Shown here: one piece after another, positions 18,973-27,932 of the stretch
Numbering within the stretch: the stretch's first letter is position 1
How the letters are laid out: the number at the start of each line of letters is the position of its first letter
NCBI GenBank assembly: GCA_913062845.1
Contig: CAJXVZ010000003.1
Location: forward strand, 30,096-94,095
DNA: 64,000 nucleotides
Direction of reading: 5' to 3'
Origin: an uncultured Psychroflexus sp.
Lineage (GTDB): Bacteria > Bacteroidota > Bacteroidia > Flavobacteriales > Flavobacteriaceae
Notes under the pieces: model-generated
What the model was told of the DNA's origin: nothing
Database searches by the model: none
The model's input: the letters and a program-made list of their open reading frames with translations, nothing else
Position numbers and translations under genes: made by a program

Positions 18973-20598
18973 ATGATAATGAAAAATCTTTTCTCTGCCC
19001 TGTTTGCGTTTATTACTGTCATTTCAACATTTGCTCAAAAACAAAAACCAAACCTTATCGTTGGCGTTGTAGTAGATCAAATGCGTTTTGAATATTTAAG
19101 TAGATTCGAAAACCATTATTCAGAAAACGGATTCAAAAGATTAATAAGAGAGGGTTTTCATGCTAAGAACACTCATTTTAGTTACATCCCTACTTACACA
19201 GCACCGGGTCATGCCTCTGTTTTTACAGGAACAACTCCTGCTAACCACGGCATTATATCTAATAATTGGTATCACAAGGAAGAAAATAAAATAGTTTACT
19301 GCGTTGCCGACGACAATATGACATCTATTGGCGTGGACGGTGATGATGGCAAAATGTCTCCCTACAGAATGCTCACTACAACCATTGCCGACCAGAACAG
19401 ACTGCACACGCAGTTTAGGGGAAAAACCTTTGGCATATCACTAAAAGACAGAAGTTCAATTTTACCTGCAGGACATACCGCAAATGCGGCATATTGGTTC
19501 TCCGGTGGTGAAAACGGTAAATTTATCAGCAGCAGTTTTTATATGAATAAGTTACCCAAATGGGTTAAGGATTTTAATAGGGAAACAGATAAATACCTTA
19601 AAACTTGGAATACCTTAAAACCTCTGGAAACTTATATTGAGAGTGGCTCAGATCGTAATAATTATGAAAAAGGCTTTAAAGGAAAAGAGGATGCAACATT
19701 TCCCTACGACCTAAAGATGCTAGCATCTCAAAATGATGGTTACGACATTCTAAAAGACACACCATTTGGCAATGATATGCTTACAGATTTTGCAAAAGAA
19801 ATCATTTTAAACGAAAATCTGGGACAGGATGAAGTTACAGACTTTTTGACGGTGAGTTTTTCCAGTACAGATTACATAGGTCATAATTTTGGTGTCAACT
19901 CAAAAGAAATTCAGGATACTTATGTGAGATTAGACCAAAACATCGCAGATCTGCTGAGCTATCTTGACCAAAAAATCGGTGAAAACAATTACACATTATT
20001 TCTAACAGCTGACCACGGTGCAGTGCACGTCCCACAGTACCTTAAAGACCATAATATACCGGCAGGCTATTTTGACAATAAAACTTTTAGACGAGGCGTA
20101 AAAGAATTTGTGAAAAATAAATTTGGAACATCTGTTCTTGTAGAAGGCTATTCCGGTAATGAAATATTTTTTGATTATGATGAACTTGAAGAAAATGATG
20201 TTGAAGCTGATGACTTACAGGAAGCACTCTATTATTATATTTTACAGCAGGATGGCATTGACAGGGTTTATACCCGGGATATGATAGAGGGCAGTGATGC
20301 TACAAGCGCATTCAGCAACACCATTAAAAATGGTTTTCACCCTAAAAGGAGCGGTGACATCATTTACATTCTGGAACCAAGCGTTATTTCTTATTCAAAA
20401 CAAGGTAGTACACACGGGAGCTACTTAAACTACGATACTCAGGCGCCTTTAATTTTTTATGGCAATGGTATAAAAAATGCTTCCTCCTTTCATAGATATT
20501 ATATTAGGGATATAGCGCCAACTATAGCGGCTTTACTGGGAATCGCACAGCCCAACGGTACAACCGGTCAAATTATAGCAGAAGTGATAGAAGATTAA
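18973..20598 (+). CDS. PafA-type alkaline phosphatase, exported
   Basis: 541-residue periplasmic phosphomonoesterase of the alkaline phosphatase superfamily. Signal peptide ('SALFAFITVISTFAQ'), then 'GVVVDQMR' (metal Asp), the Thr nucleophile in 'TYTAPGHASVFTG' (Thr76), 'SSTDYIGHNFG', 'FLTADHGAV' and a C-terminal 'STHGSYLNYD' with the final His ligand. A Thr nucleophile in YTAPGHA is diagnostic of the PafA group found in flavobacteria, which frees phosphate from many organic esters. An in-frame ATG at 18979 (MKNLF) is an equally good start. Confidence 0.92.
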   Translation: MIMKNLFSALFAFITVISTFAQKQKPNLIVGVVVDQMRFEYLSRFENHYSENGFKRLIREGFHAKNTHFSYIPTYTAPGHASVFTGTTPANHGIISNNWYHKEENKIVYCVADDNMTSIGVDGDDGKMSPYRMLTTTIADQNRLHTQFRGKTFGISLKDRSSILPAGHTANAAYWFSGGENGKFISSSFYMNKLPKWVKDFNRETDKYLKTWNTLKPLETYIESGSDRNNYEKGFKGKEDATFPYDLKMLASQNDGYDILKDTPFGNDMLTDFAKEIILNENLGQDEVTDFLTVSFSSTDYIGHNFGVNSKEIQDTYVRLDQNIADLLSYLDQKIGENNYTLFLTADHGAVHVPQYLKDHNIPAGYFDNKTFRRGVKEFVKNKFGTSVLVEGYSGNEIFFDYDELEENDVEADDLQEALYYYILQQDGIDRVYTRDMIEGSDATSAFSNTIKNGFHPKRSGDIIYILEPSVISYSKQGSTHGSYLNYDTQAPLIFYGNGIKNASSFHRYYIRDIAPTIAALLGIAQPNGTTGQIIAEVIED

Positions 20599-21692
20599 AC
20601 CATTTGGCCACTAATGGTTCTTTCGCGATTTACCTTGCCGTTTGAGGTCTCTTCAAACTTTTCTACCAAATAGATTTTTTTTGGCTTTTCATATTTGGAA
20701 AGCACTTTTAGCTTGTCGATAGCCTCTCTCAAATCACTGATGGTTTTTTCTGAAAACGGTAGTTCCACGAACAATACGACTTTTTCACCTAATGCATCAT
20801 CTGGCATTCCACTTAGGAAAAATCGTTGCGTTATTAATTTTTGAAGCTTTCTTTCAACTTCTTCAGGATGAATTTTCACTCCACCGGAGTTTATCACATT
20901 ATCATAACGCCCCTTCCAATAAAATTTTTTGTAGGATTCTATTTCTACAACATCGTTGGTTAAAAGGGGTTGATCTAAAAGTTTGGGCGCCTTTATAATT
21001 AAACGACTGTTTTCATCTGCAGAAACTGAAATTTTTGGCAGGACTTTAAATGGCCCTGTTTCTATCTTTCCTGATTTTCTGTTGTTGACTTTCCTTGCAG
21101 CGATGTGAGAAACAGTTTCTGTCATGCCAAAGGTCTCATAAATTTTTGTTGGAATACCCTGAACCATCATTTTCAGATTTTCAGAAATATGCCCGCCACC
21201 AACTATGAGTTTTTTTATAAGGTGTAGTCTATTCAGTGAATTATCCAATTGAAAAGGCGTCATTGCACAAAAATCGTATGTTTTGTAGACATCGTCCAGA
21301 GGATTAGATACTGGCTTTACCAAGTCCAGGTGCCAGCCAAGCGACATAGCTCGAACCATCATCATCATACCTCCTATATGCTTTGCTGGAAGGCACATCA
21401 AAGCTTTAGTTCCTTCATTAATTTTGAAATGCTTACCTGTAGCCAAGGCCGAATTAATCATTCTTTGCTTGGGTATAAATATAATTTTTGGTTCACCTGT
21501 TGAACCTGAAGTCCTGACCTTTATATCATCATAATCGTCATTCAGCCAATCCAACAAAAAATTCCCTAAACGTTCTTCATAAGGAAGACCTTCTTTTATA
21601 AAACTATAGGCTACTTTTCTTAAATGTGTTCGTGAATAGTGAAATCCATTTAATTTAAAGTCATGGTGGATTTTATACTTTGGCTTGGACAT
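20595..21692 (-). CDS. menE: o-succinylbenzoate-CoA ligase-like AMP-binding enzyme
   Basis: 365-residue, short adenylate-forming enzyme with the AMP-binding loop 'VRTSGSTGEPKIIF', 'TFGMTETVSH' and the C-terminal 'GVKIHPEEVERKL'. The compact size and the co-directional menC two genes upstream indicate MenE, which activates o-succinylbenzoate with CoA in menaquinone synthesis. Its stop overlaps the end of the convergent phosphatase by 4 bases. The alternative is another small acyl-CoA synthetase. Confidence 0.85.
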   Translation of the reverse strand: MSKPKYKIHHDFKLNGFHYSRTHLRKVAYSFIKEGLPYEERLGNFLLDWLNDDYDDIKVRTSGSTGEPKIIFIPKQRMINSALATGKHFKINEGTKALMCLPAKHIGGMMMMVRAMSLGWHLDLVKPVSNPLDDVYKTYDFCAMTPFQLDNSLNRLHLIKKLIVGGGHISENLKMMVQGIPTKIYETFGMTETVSHIAARKVNNRKSGKIETGPFKVLPKISVSADENSRLIIKAPKLLDQPLLTNDVVEIESYKKFYWKGRYDNVINSGGVKIHPEEVERKLQKLITQRFFLSGMPDDALGEKVVLFVELPFSEKTISDLREAIDKLKVLSKYEKPKKIYLVEKFEETSNGKVNRERTISGQMV

Positions 21693-21846
21693 AGTGTTTT
21701 ATTTATCACTAAAATAAAGCATTGCGCTCTAACTATGAAATACAACGGGTAAAATTATGAAATTTATTACCTCTGAATTGTTTTCAATGTAAAGCGGCAA
21801 TTAAATTTTGTTTAATAAACTATTACCATTCTTTAAACGCCAACAC

Positions 21847-22821
21847 TTAAATATTTTGATTTTCCACCATATCTGGATTTGGCACTTCTACCTTACCAAA
21901 AAGACGTGCTTTCCAATTATTCCACTTATAAATTTTAGCAAAAATCAAAATAATGACAGGGTAAACGATAAATACAGGTATATATACGTTTGATAATAAG
22001 CTTGGCTCACCTGTATATTTTAGTATAGAATGGGTTTGAAAAGCCGTCCAGTCCGAAGTTACCAATAATGCTGTTAATAAATTGTTTGCCGCATGGAAAC
22101 CAATAGCTAACTCAAGTCCTTCATCCATTAAGGTCATAATACATAATAAAAATCCTGTTCCTATGTAAACTATTAATAACTCATAACCTAACTTACCTAT
22201 TTCCGGATTAAAAACATGGAGCAAACCAAATAAAACTGACGTAATTATCAAAGACAAAGCTCTACTATTGAAAGCAGTTCCAATACCTTGTAATAAGTAT
22301 CCTCTAAAATACAATTCTTCAAAAGTAGTTTGAATTGGAACTAAGAGAATTCCTATTAAAGCCAAAATCAAAAATCTATTAAGCTCAAAATTATATACAA
22401 ACTCTTCCGGAGATAATTTATATTCTAAAAAAGTTGAACCAGATACAAGGACCGCTACAAAACCAAAACTAAATAAAATCCTTTTCCAATCAATTTTTGC
22501 TCTTGAAGTTATTAAAGATTTAAAACTTAATTGATGGATAAATTTTACAGTAAAAAAAATAGCTGCAAATCCAAAAACAAAACCTAATAGCAGCAGAAAA
22601 AAATTGAAATTAGATTCTAAAGTCCCCATAAGAACTTCAAAATTCGTGAGTTTAGAAGTGATCTCAAGTTCTGTAAGACCCTGCTTTTTTAATTCTAAGA
22701 ACACAAAAATGCCTTGTATTGAAGATCCTATTTGCCAAATTATAAATATCAGGATAAAGCCTAGGAAATACCTCCATCCTTCTGTTAAACCTTGATAAGC
22801 CTGTTCAATATAACCTTTCAT
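21847..22821 (-). CDS. CPBP family intramembrane glutamic endopeptidase
   Basis: 324-residue protein with about eight membrane segments. The three CPBP/Abi motifs are present: 'EELYFRGYLLQG' (Glu-Glu and Arg), 'LFGLLHVFNPE' (His) and 'GFHAANNLL' (His, Asn). This family includes the Rce1 CAAX protease and bacteriocin-immunity proteins; the substrate here is unknown. It lies between menC and menE on the same strand, so it is probably co-transcribed with them without a known part in the pathway. Confidence 0.9.
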   Translation of the reverse strand: MKGYIEQAYQGLTEGWRYFLGFILIFIIWQIGSSIQGIFVFLELKKQGLTELEITSKLTNFEVLMGTLESNFNFFLLLLGFVFGFAAIFFTVKFIHQLSFKSLITSRAKIDWKRILFSFGFVAVLVSGSTFLEYKLSPEEFVYNFELNRFLILALIGILLVPIQTTFEELYFRGYLLQGIGTAFNSRALSLIITSVLFGLLHVFNPEIGKLGYELLIVYIGTGFLLCIMTLMDEGLELAIGFHAANNLLTALLVTSDWTAFQTHSILKYTGEPSLLSNVYIPVFIVYPVIILIFAKIYKWNNWKARLFGKVEVPNPDMVENQNI

Positions 22822-22865
22822 TCTTTACAATTTTAACTTAAAAATCAAACCACCTTTGTTATTGA

Positions 22866-23915
22866 TCATAACATAATATCTTTTAAATCACCCCATGAAT
22901 TTCCCGGATTATAACATAATCTTTCACCTCTAACTTCGAGCGGACTTTCAAAATTATTACTGAATAAACTCCCTGTACCAAGACCCTGAGGCATATCAGG
23001 ATTCAATGTATAGGTATATTGTGCAATGGCATTTAAGCCAATATTGCTTTCTAAAGCGCTTGTAATCCAGCTACCAATATGTTGTTCATCTGCCAAGTCT
23101 ATCCAATTTTTGCTTTCACTTAATCCACCAACCAATGCCGGTTTTAAAATGATGTACTGAGGCTGAATGGTTAGTAGAAGTTCTTTACGTTTTGTTACAT
23201 CGGTTATGCCAATTAATTCTTCATCTAAGGCTATTGGCAAAGGTGTTACTTCGCATAATCCTGCCATCTCCTGCCATTGTCCCTGTTTAATGGGTTGTTC
23301 TATGCTGTGCAGATCAAAATCACTTAGTCTTTTCAGTTTTTCTAAAGTCTTTTCAGGGGAAAATGCGCCGTTGGCATCTACACGTAATTCTATATCTTCT
23401 GCTGAAAATTCCTGTCTGATGAATTTCAATAAAGCCAGTTCTTCTTCAAAATTAATGGCACCTATTTTCATTTTGACACAACTAAAACCCTGCTGAATCT
23501 TATCCTTGATCTGGGTTTTCATAAAGGCCTTTTCACCCATCCATATCAAACCATTGATCTTTATACTGTCCTTCCCTTTGGTAAATGCAGATGGAAAAAT
23601 TTCAAAAGGAGTGTCTGCTTCAAAAGATAAGAATGCAGTCTCCAGACCAAATTGGATAGAAGGGAATTCTTTATTTTCAAGCAACAACTTTTCTTTGCCA
23701 AGATCAATGTTGTCACAAGTCCACTGCAACTGTTTTTCATAATCCGGTTGGTCGTCATAACTCAATCCTTCAAATAAAGCCGCCTCACCAACGCCTAATT
23801 TATCTTTATCTTCAATAAAAATAAAGTAGGTTTTTTTTTGGCGTAAAACACCCCTTGATGTACCGCTGGGATTTATAAAGTCTAATGTATATGGTTTGAA
23901 GTAAGCTTTCATCAT
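22866..23915 (-). CDS. menC: o-succinylbenzoate synthase
   Basis: Enolase-superfamily enzyme (349 residues) that dehydrates SHCHC to o-succinylbenzoate for menaquinone synthesis. Catalytic and metal residues are visible: the Lys in 'CVKMKIGAI', Asp in 'LRVDANGAFS', Glu in 'SIEQPIKQGQ', 'IALDEEL', and Lys in 'IILKPALVGG'. It heads the minus-strand menC-CPBP-menE group. A muconate-lactonising or dipeptide-epimerase relative is less likely given menE nearby. Confidence 0.9.
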   Translation of the reverse strand: MMKAYFKPYTLDFINPSGTSRGVLRQKKTYFIFIEDKDKLGVGEAALFEGLSYDDQPDYEKQLQWTCDNIDLGKEKLLLENKEFPSIQFGLETAFLSFEADTPFEIFPSAFTKGKDSIKINGLIWMGEKAFMKTQIKDKIQQGFSCVKMKIGAINFEEELALLKFIRQEFSAEDIELRVDANGAFSPEKTLEKLKRLSDFDLHSIEQPIKQGQWQEMAGLCEVTPLPIALDEELIGITDVTKRKELLLTIQPQYIILKPALVGGLSESKNWIDLADEQHIGSWITSALESNIGLNAIAQYTYTLNPDMPQGLGTGSLFSNNFESPLEVRGERLCYNPGNSWGDLKDIML

Positions 23916-23994
23916 CTTAAATTGTATAAAACACGAATTTAATCACTGTCGTGAAAAGTTTTAGACTTTTAATATAAATGTAACTTATGTTTTT

Positions 23995-24293
23995 TTATTG
24001 AGTAATTCTCTCATTCAGGTCCATTCTTTCGTGAAGTATTCTTATAATATCAACACACTTTTCAGACCTATTAATTTTATAAAAGATAAAGTGCTTTTGG
24101 GAGCGAATTCTTAAGTAACCTTTTCTAATATGGCTGTAATCCTGACCTGATTCCGGATTTTTTGATATTTTTTTTATAGCCATAAAATCGTTGAAATATT
24201 AATATCTGCTTGTTTTACCGACCAATTTTCAAATGTATAAAACCAGATCTCTTCTAAATCTAATCTTGCCTTTTGGCTTATTCTATAATTCAT
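23995..24293 (-). pseudogene. parE: ParE-type toxin, frameshifted
   Basis: The toxin ATG at 24293 overlaps the antitoxin stop (ATGA). The first frame encodes 39 residues ('MNYRISQKARLDLEEIW', 'FENWSVKQAD') typical of a ParE/RelE-fold N-terminus, and ends at TAA 24174-24176. The rest lies in another frame down to 23995 ('KNPESGQDYSHIRKGY', 'KHFIFYKI', 'IIRILHERMD'), the conserved ParE C-terminal half. Joined, they give about 99 residues, the normal ParE length, so a one- or two-base indel around 24180-24205 has split the gene. A functional toxin (a gyrase poison in the family) is not expected. Confidence 0.8.
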
Positions 24294-24541
24294 GTATTGT
24301 TAATGTGTTTTTCACGCATGTGCTTCAAAAACTCATCTTGCTTAAAATCATTGACAAAACCAGACTGTTCACCTTCTTCTAATTTTTTGATCAGAACTTC
24401 CTTTTTATGTTCCTCAAATTCAAAAAGACGTAACGCTGCTCTGACAACCTCACTGGCTGAAGTAAAATTACCGGAATCAACTTGCTTTTTTATAAATTTT
24501 TCATGATGATCACCAATTAATATGGATGTATTCTTTGACAT
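24290..24541 (-). CDS. parD: ParD-type antitoxin
   Basis: 83-residue ribbon-helix-helix protein of the ParD/CopG group. 'KNTSILIGDHHEKFIKKQV' is the DNA-binding strand and first helix, 'SGNFTSASEVVRAALRLFE' completes the RHH core, and the acidic C-terminus would bind the toxin. It overlaps the toxin start by ATGA. It is preceded by a promoter containing a perfect palindrome, the likely autoregulatory operator. It is intact although the toxin is broken. Confidence 0.9.
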   Translation of the reverse strand: MSKNTSILIGDHHEKFIKKQVDSGNFTSASEVVRAALRLFEFEEHKKEVLIKKLEEGEQSGFVNDFKQDEFLKHMREKHINNT

Positions 24542-24566
24542 ATTTAGATATTTACATTGTGTGTAT

Positions 24567-24597
24567 CAAATATACCAAGTCTTGGTAGCATATCAAA
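24567..24597 (-). promoter_or_regulatory. parD promoter with palindromic operator
   Basis: On the minus strand a TTTG box (24594-24597) and TATATTTG (24567-24574) are separated by exactly 19 bases, a full match to the Bacteroidota promoter consensus. The spacer and edge of the -7 box contain the palindrome ACCAAG-A-CTTGGT (24574-24586), suited to binding by the RHH antitoxin. The parD ATG follows about 26 bases downstream. Confidence 0.7.
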
Positions 24598-24760
24598 ATT
24601 TTTTTCAATAAAGGCCCAATATTTTTGAATTGAGTTCGCTTCATTTTTGTATTTTTACTCCAATAGTTTAAATCATATGAAGCCTTAATTTTTCCGTTTT
24701 AGGCTCTATATCCAAAACAATAACACGATAATTCAAAATTAATAATTCAAAATTCCATAA

Positions 24761-27583
24761 ATGTCAGATCAAAAAAGACTATTTCTACTCGACGCATATG
24801 CCTTAATATTCAGAGGTTATTACGCTCTAATCAAAAATCCCAGGATCAACTCCAAAGGACAGGATACCTCAGCCATTATGGGCTTTACCAATTCACTTTT
24901 TGACGTGATAAAACGTGAACAACCTGATCACTTGGCAGTATGTTTTGATAAAGACGGGAGCGCCGAACGAACAGAGATCTACGAAGATTATAAAGCCAAT
25001 AGAGATGAAACCCCTGATGTCATCCGGCAATCTATTCCTATTATCAAAGATATTTTAAAAGCCATGCACATTCCTGTGGTTGAAATCTCGGGCATGGAAG
25101 CAGACGATATTATCGGAACTTTAGCTAAGCAAGCTGAAAAAGAAAACTATAAGGTCTATATGGTTACCCCGGATAAGGATTTCGGACAGCTGGTCAGTGA
25201 AAATATCTTTATGTACCGTCCGGCAAGAATGGGTAATGCCATTGAAATCTGGGGTATACCGGAAGTGCAAAAACGCTTTGGCGTAGAACGACCTGAGCAA
25301 GTGATTGACTACCTTGGTATGATGGGTGATGCATCAGATAATATTCCCGGATTACCCGGTGTTGGCGATAAGACCGCAAAAAAATTCATCAAACAATACG
25401 GCAGTTTAGAAGGTTTATTAGACAATATCGACCAGCTCAAAGGCAAAATGAAGGAGAAAGTAGAAGAAAATGCTGAACAAGGCCGAATGTCCAAAAAACT
25501 GGCGACCATATTTACTGATTGCGACGTCAAATTTGATGCTGAAGATTATGAAATGAGCAAACCTGATGTTGAAAAGGTTATCGAAATTTTTAAGGATCTT
25601 GAATTCAGAAGAGCGACAGAGCAATTTCTAAAAATGTTTAATGAAGGCGCCAAAGATACTGAAGAACCCAAAACCAAAGAGGTTAAACAGACTCCCGGCA
25701 GCGGACAATATTCATTATTTGGTAATGATACCAGCAAAGACGACGTGAAAGCCGAAGATTTTCAGGGTTACAAAACTTTGGACAAAACAGACCATCACTA
25801 TCAACTGGCCAATACGCCAAAGGCTATAGAATTGCTGGTTGAAAAAATGAATAAACAAAAAGAAGTCTGTTTTGATACAGAAACAACTTCTTTGGATACA
25901 AATGAGGCTAAGTTGGTCGGCATTGCTTTTTCCTGGCAGGCGCATACCGGATTTTACGTCCCTTTTCCTCAGGAAGATGACGAATACAATAAGAGACTGG
26001 ATCTGCTCAGAGAGTTTTTTGAAAACGAGAAAATTTCAAAGATAGGTCAGAACCTGAAATACGATATTAAAGTATTAAAAAATCAAGGGGTTGAAGTTAA
26101 AGGTGATTTATTTGACACCATGCTAGCGCACTATATCATCAATCCCGATATGAGACACAACATGGATGTTTTATCAGAAACATACCTAAATTATTCACCA
26201 AAACCCATTGAAGAACTCATAGGAAAAAAAGGCAAAAACCAAAAATCAATGGCAGATGTAGATCTAGAAGAAATCACCGCTTACGCCGTTGAGGATGCTG
26301 ATATAACCTATCAACTGAAAACTTTTTTTGAAAAAGAGTTGAAAGAGGCCCATAACGAACCTCTTTTTCAAAAACTCGAAATCCCTTTACTCAGGGTTTT
26401 AGCCGACATGGAAGCCGAAGGTATTGCTTTAGACAAAGATGTTCTAAAAGAAATTTCGAAATCTCTCAAGGAAGATATAAAGCAACTTGAAGAGAGAATT
26501 TATGAAGAAGCCGGAGAAGAGTTCAATATTGGTTCGCCCAAACAGCTCGGGGAAATATTGTTCGGTAAACTGAAAATTGCTGATAAACCTAAAAAGACAA
26601 AATCCGGTCAATACTCTACAGCTGAAGATGTTTTATCCCATCATGCCAAAGAACATCAAATCGCCCAGGATGTCCTGGACTGGCGAGGCTTATCGAAGCT
26701 GAAAAGTACTTACGTTGATGCTTTGCCAAAGCAAGTCAACAAAAAGACCAATCGCATACATACAGAGTTCATGCAGACTGTAGCAGCAACCGGTCGGTTG
26801 AGTTCCACGAACCCTAACCTTCAAAATATACCGATCAGAACGGAAAGAGGACGACAGGTACGAACAGCTTTTGTCCCTAGAAATGAGGATTACACCTTGC
26901 TTGCTGCCGACTATTCACAGATAGAATTACGCATCATCGCCGCTTTAAGTGATGAAGAGACAATGATCAAAGCTTTTCAGAATGGAGAAGATATTCACGC
27001 TTCAACAGCCTCGAAGATTTTTGATGTAGCCCTGGACGAGGTGACCAGAGAACAGCGTAGTCAGGCTAAGACTGTTAATTTTGGTATCATATATGGCGTT
27101 TCAGCCTTTGGCTTAAGCAATCAAACCAATCTTTCTCGTTCAGAATCTAAAGATTTGATCGAAACCTACTACAAAACCTATCCAAAACTCAGGGCTTATA
27201 TGGACGATCAGGTCGATTTTGCACGTGAAAATGAATATGTGAAAACCGTAATGGGTAGAAGACGTTATCTCAAAGATATTAACGCCTCAAACGGTATGGT
27301 GAGAAGTGGTGCAGAAAGAAATGCGGTGAATGCTCCAATTCAGGGCAGTGCTGCAGATATCATCAAAGTGGCTATGATAAATATTCATAAAAAACTGAAA
27401 GAAGGTAATTACAAGTCCAAAATGCTGTTACAAATCCATGATGAATTGATATTTGACATCCATATATCTGAACTGGAAGAATTAAAACCAATGATTAAAT
27501 CTGAAATGGAAAGTGCCTACGAGTTAAAAGTACCATTGGTAGTTGAAGTGGGAACCGGTGATAATTGGTTGGAAGCGCATTAA
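24761..27583 (+). CDS. polA: DNA polymerase I
   Basis: 940-residue replication and repair polymerase with three domains. 5'-3' exonuclease (about 1-300): 'YKANRDETP', 'GMEADDIIGTLA', 'MMGDASDNIPG'. 3'-5' exonuclease (about 345-540) with the active-site acids in 'CFDTETTSLD', 'GQNLKYDIKVL' and 'YAVEDADITYQ', so proofreading is probably functional. Polymerase domain (about 560-940): motif A 'AADYSQIELRI', the O-helix 'RSQAKTVNFGIIYG', and motif C 'LQIHDELIFD'. The gene is monocistronic. The start ATG fits the family N-terminus. Confidence 0.97.
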   Translation: MSDQKRLFLLDAYALIFRGYYALIKNPRINSKGQDTSAIMGFTNSLFDVIKREQPDHLAVCFDKDGSAERTEIYEDYKANRDETPDVIRQSIPIIKDILKAMHIPVVEISGMEADDIIGTLAKQAEKENYKVYMVTPDKDFGQLVSENIFMYRPARMGNAIEIWGIPEVQKRFGVERPEQVIDYLGMMGDASDNIPGLPGVGDKTAKKFIKQYGSLEGLLDNIDQLKGKMKEKVEENAEQGRMSKKLATIFTDCDVKFDAEDYEMSKPDVEKVIEIFKDLEFRRATEQFLKMFNEGAKDTEEPKTKEVKQTPGSGQYSLFGNDTSKDDVKAEDFQGYKTLDKTDHHYQLANTPKAIELLVEKMNKQKEVCFDTETTSLDTNEAKLVGIAFSWQAHTGFYVPFPQEDDEYNKRLDLLREFFENEKISKIGQNLKYDIKVLKNQGVEVKGDLFDTMLAHYIINPDMRHNMDVLSETYLNYSPKPIEELIGKKGKNQKSMADVDLEEITAYAVEDADITYQLKTFFEKELKEAHNEPLFQKLEIPLLRVLADMEAEGIALDKDVLKEISKSLKEDIKQLEERIYEEAGEEFNIGSPKQLGEILFGKLKIADKPKKTKSGQYSTAEDVLSHHAKEHQIAQDVLDWRGLSKLKSTYVDALPKQVNKKTNRIHTEFMQTVAATGRLSSTNPNLQNIPIRTERGRQVRTAFVPRNEDYTLLAADYSQIELRIIAALSDEETMIKAFQNGEDIHASTASKIFDVALDEVTREQRSQAKTVNFGIIYGVSAFGLSNQTNLSRSESKDLIETYYKTYPKLRAYMDDQVDFARENEYVKTVMGRRRYLKDINASNGMVRSGAERNAVNAPIQGSAADIIKVAMINIHKKLKEGNYKSKMLLQIHDELIFDIHISELEELKPMIKSEMESAYELKVPLVVEVGTGDNWLEAH

Positions 27584-27591
27584 AAAAGCTT

Positions 27592-27754
27592 AAACCCGAA
27601 AGATTTTTAAGTACCTTTTGGGTTTGTTATTGTATTCAAACTCGACTTATCCAAAAAAATTGCAGCCCCAAAAGGTTGACCTACTGTACTCACAAAAAAA
27701 ACCTTTTGATACAAAACTACAACCCTAAAGATTTCTAAGCATCTTTTGGATTTT
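27592..27754. repeat. Intergenic palindrome-rich region with a degenerate direct repeat
   Basis: The 349-base gap between polA and the glycogen synthase gene has no gene. A hairpin AAACCC...GGGTTT at 27592-27625 could end polA transcription. A related ~32-base sequence recurs at about 27721-27754, with the shared core AAAGATTTxTAAG..CTTTTGG. Between them, CAAAAGGTT...AACCTTTTG (about 27667-27707) forms a third hairpin. Confidence 0.5.
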
Positions 27755-27932
27755 CAAACAGATTAGTAGTTTGGCTTAGGTCAATGACGAAATAAATACA
27801 CAAAAGATTCTAAAATCTTCTTTTCAATAAGGCTGAAGACTTCTGAATTTACAAAACTTTAAAACTAAAGTTACTGAATTCCTATTAAAGTTTTTTATTT
27901 TTGATAGAGTTGCAATTAAAATCCTAAAAGTA

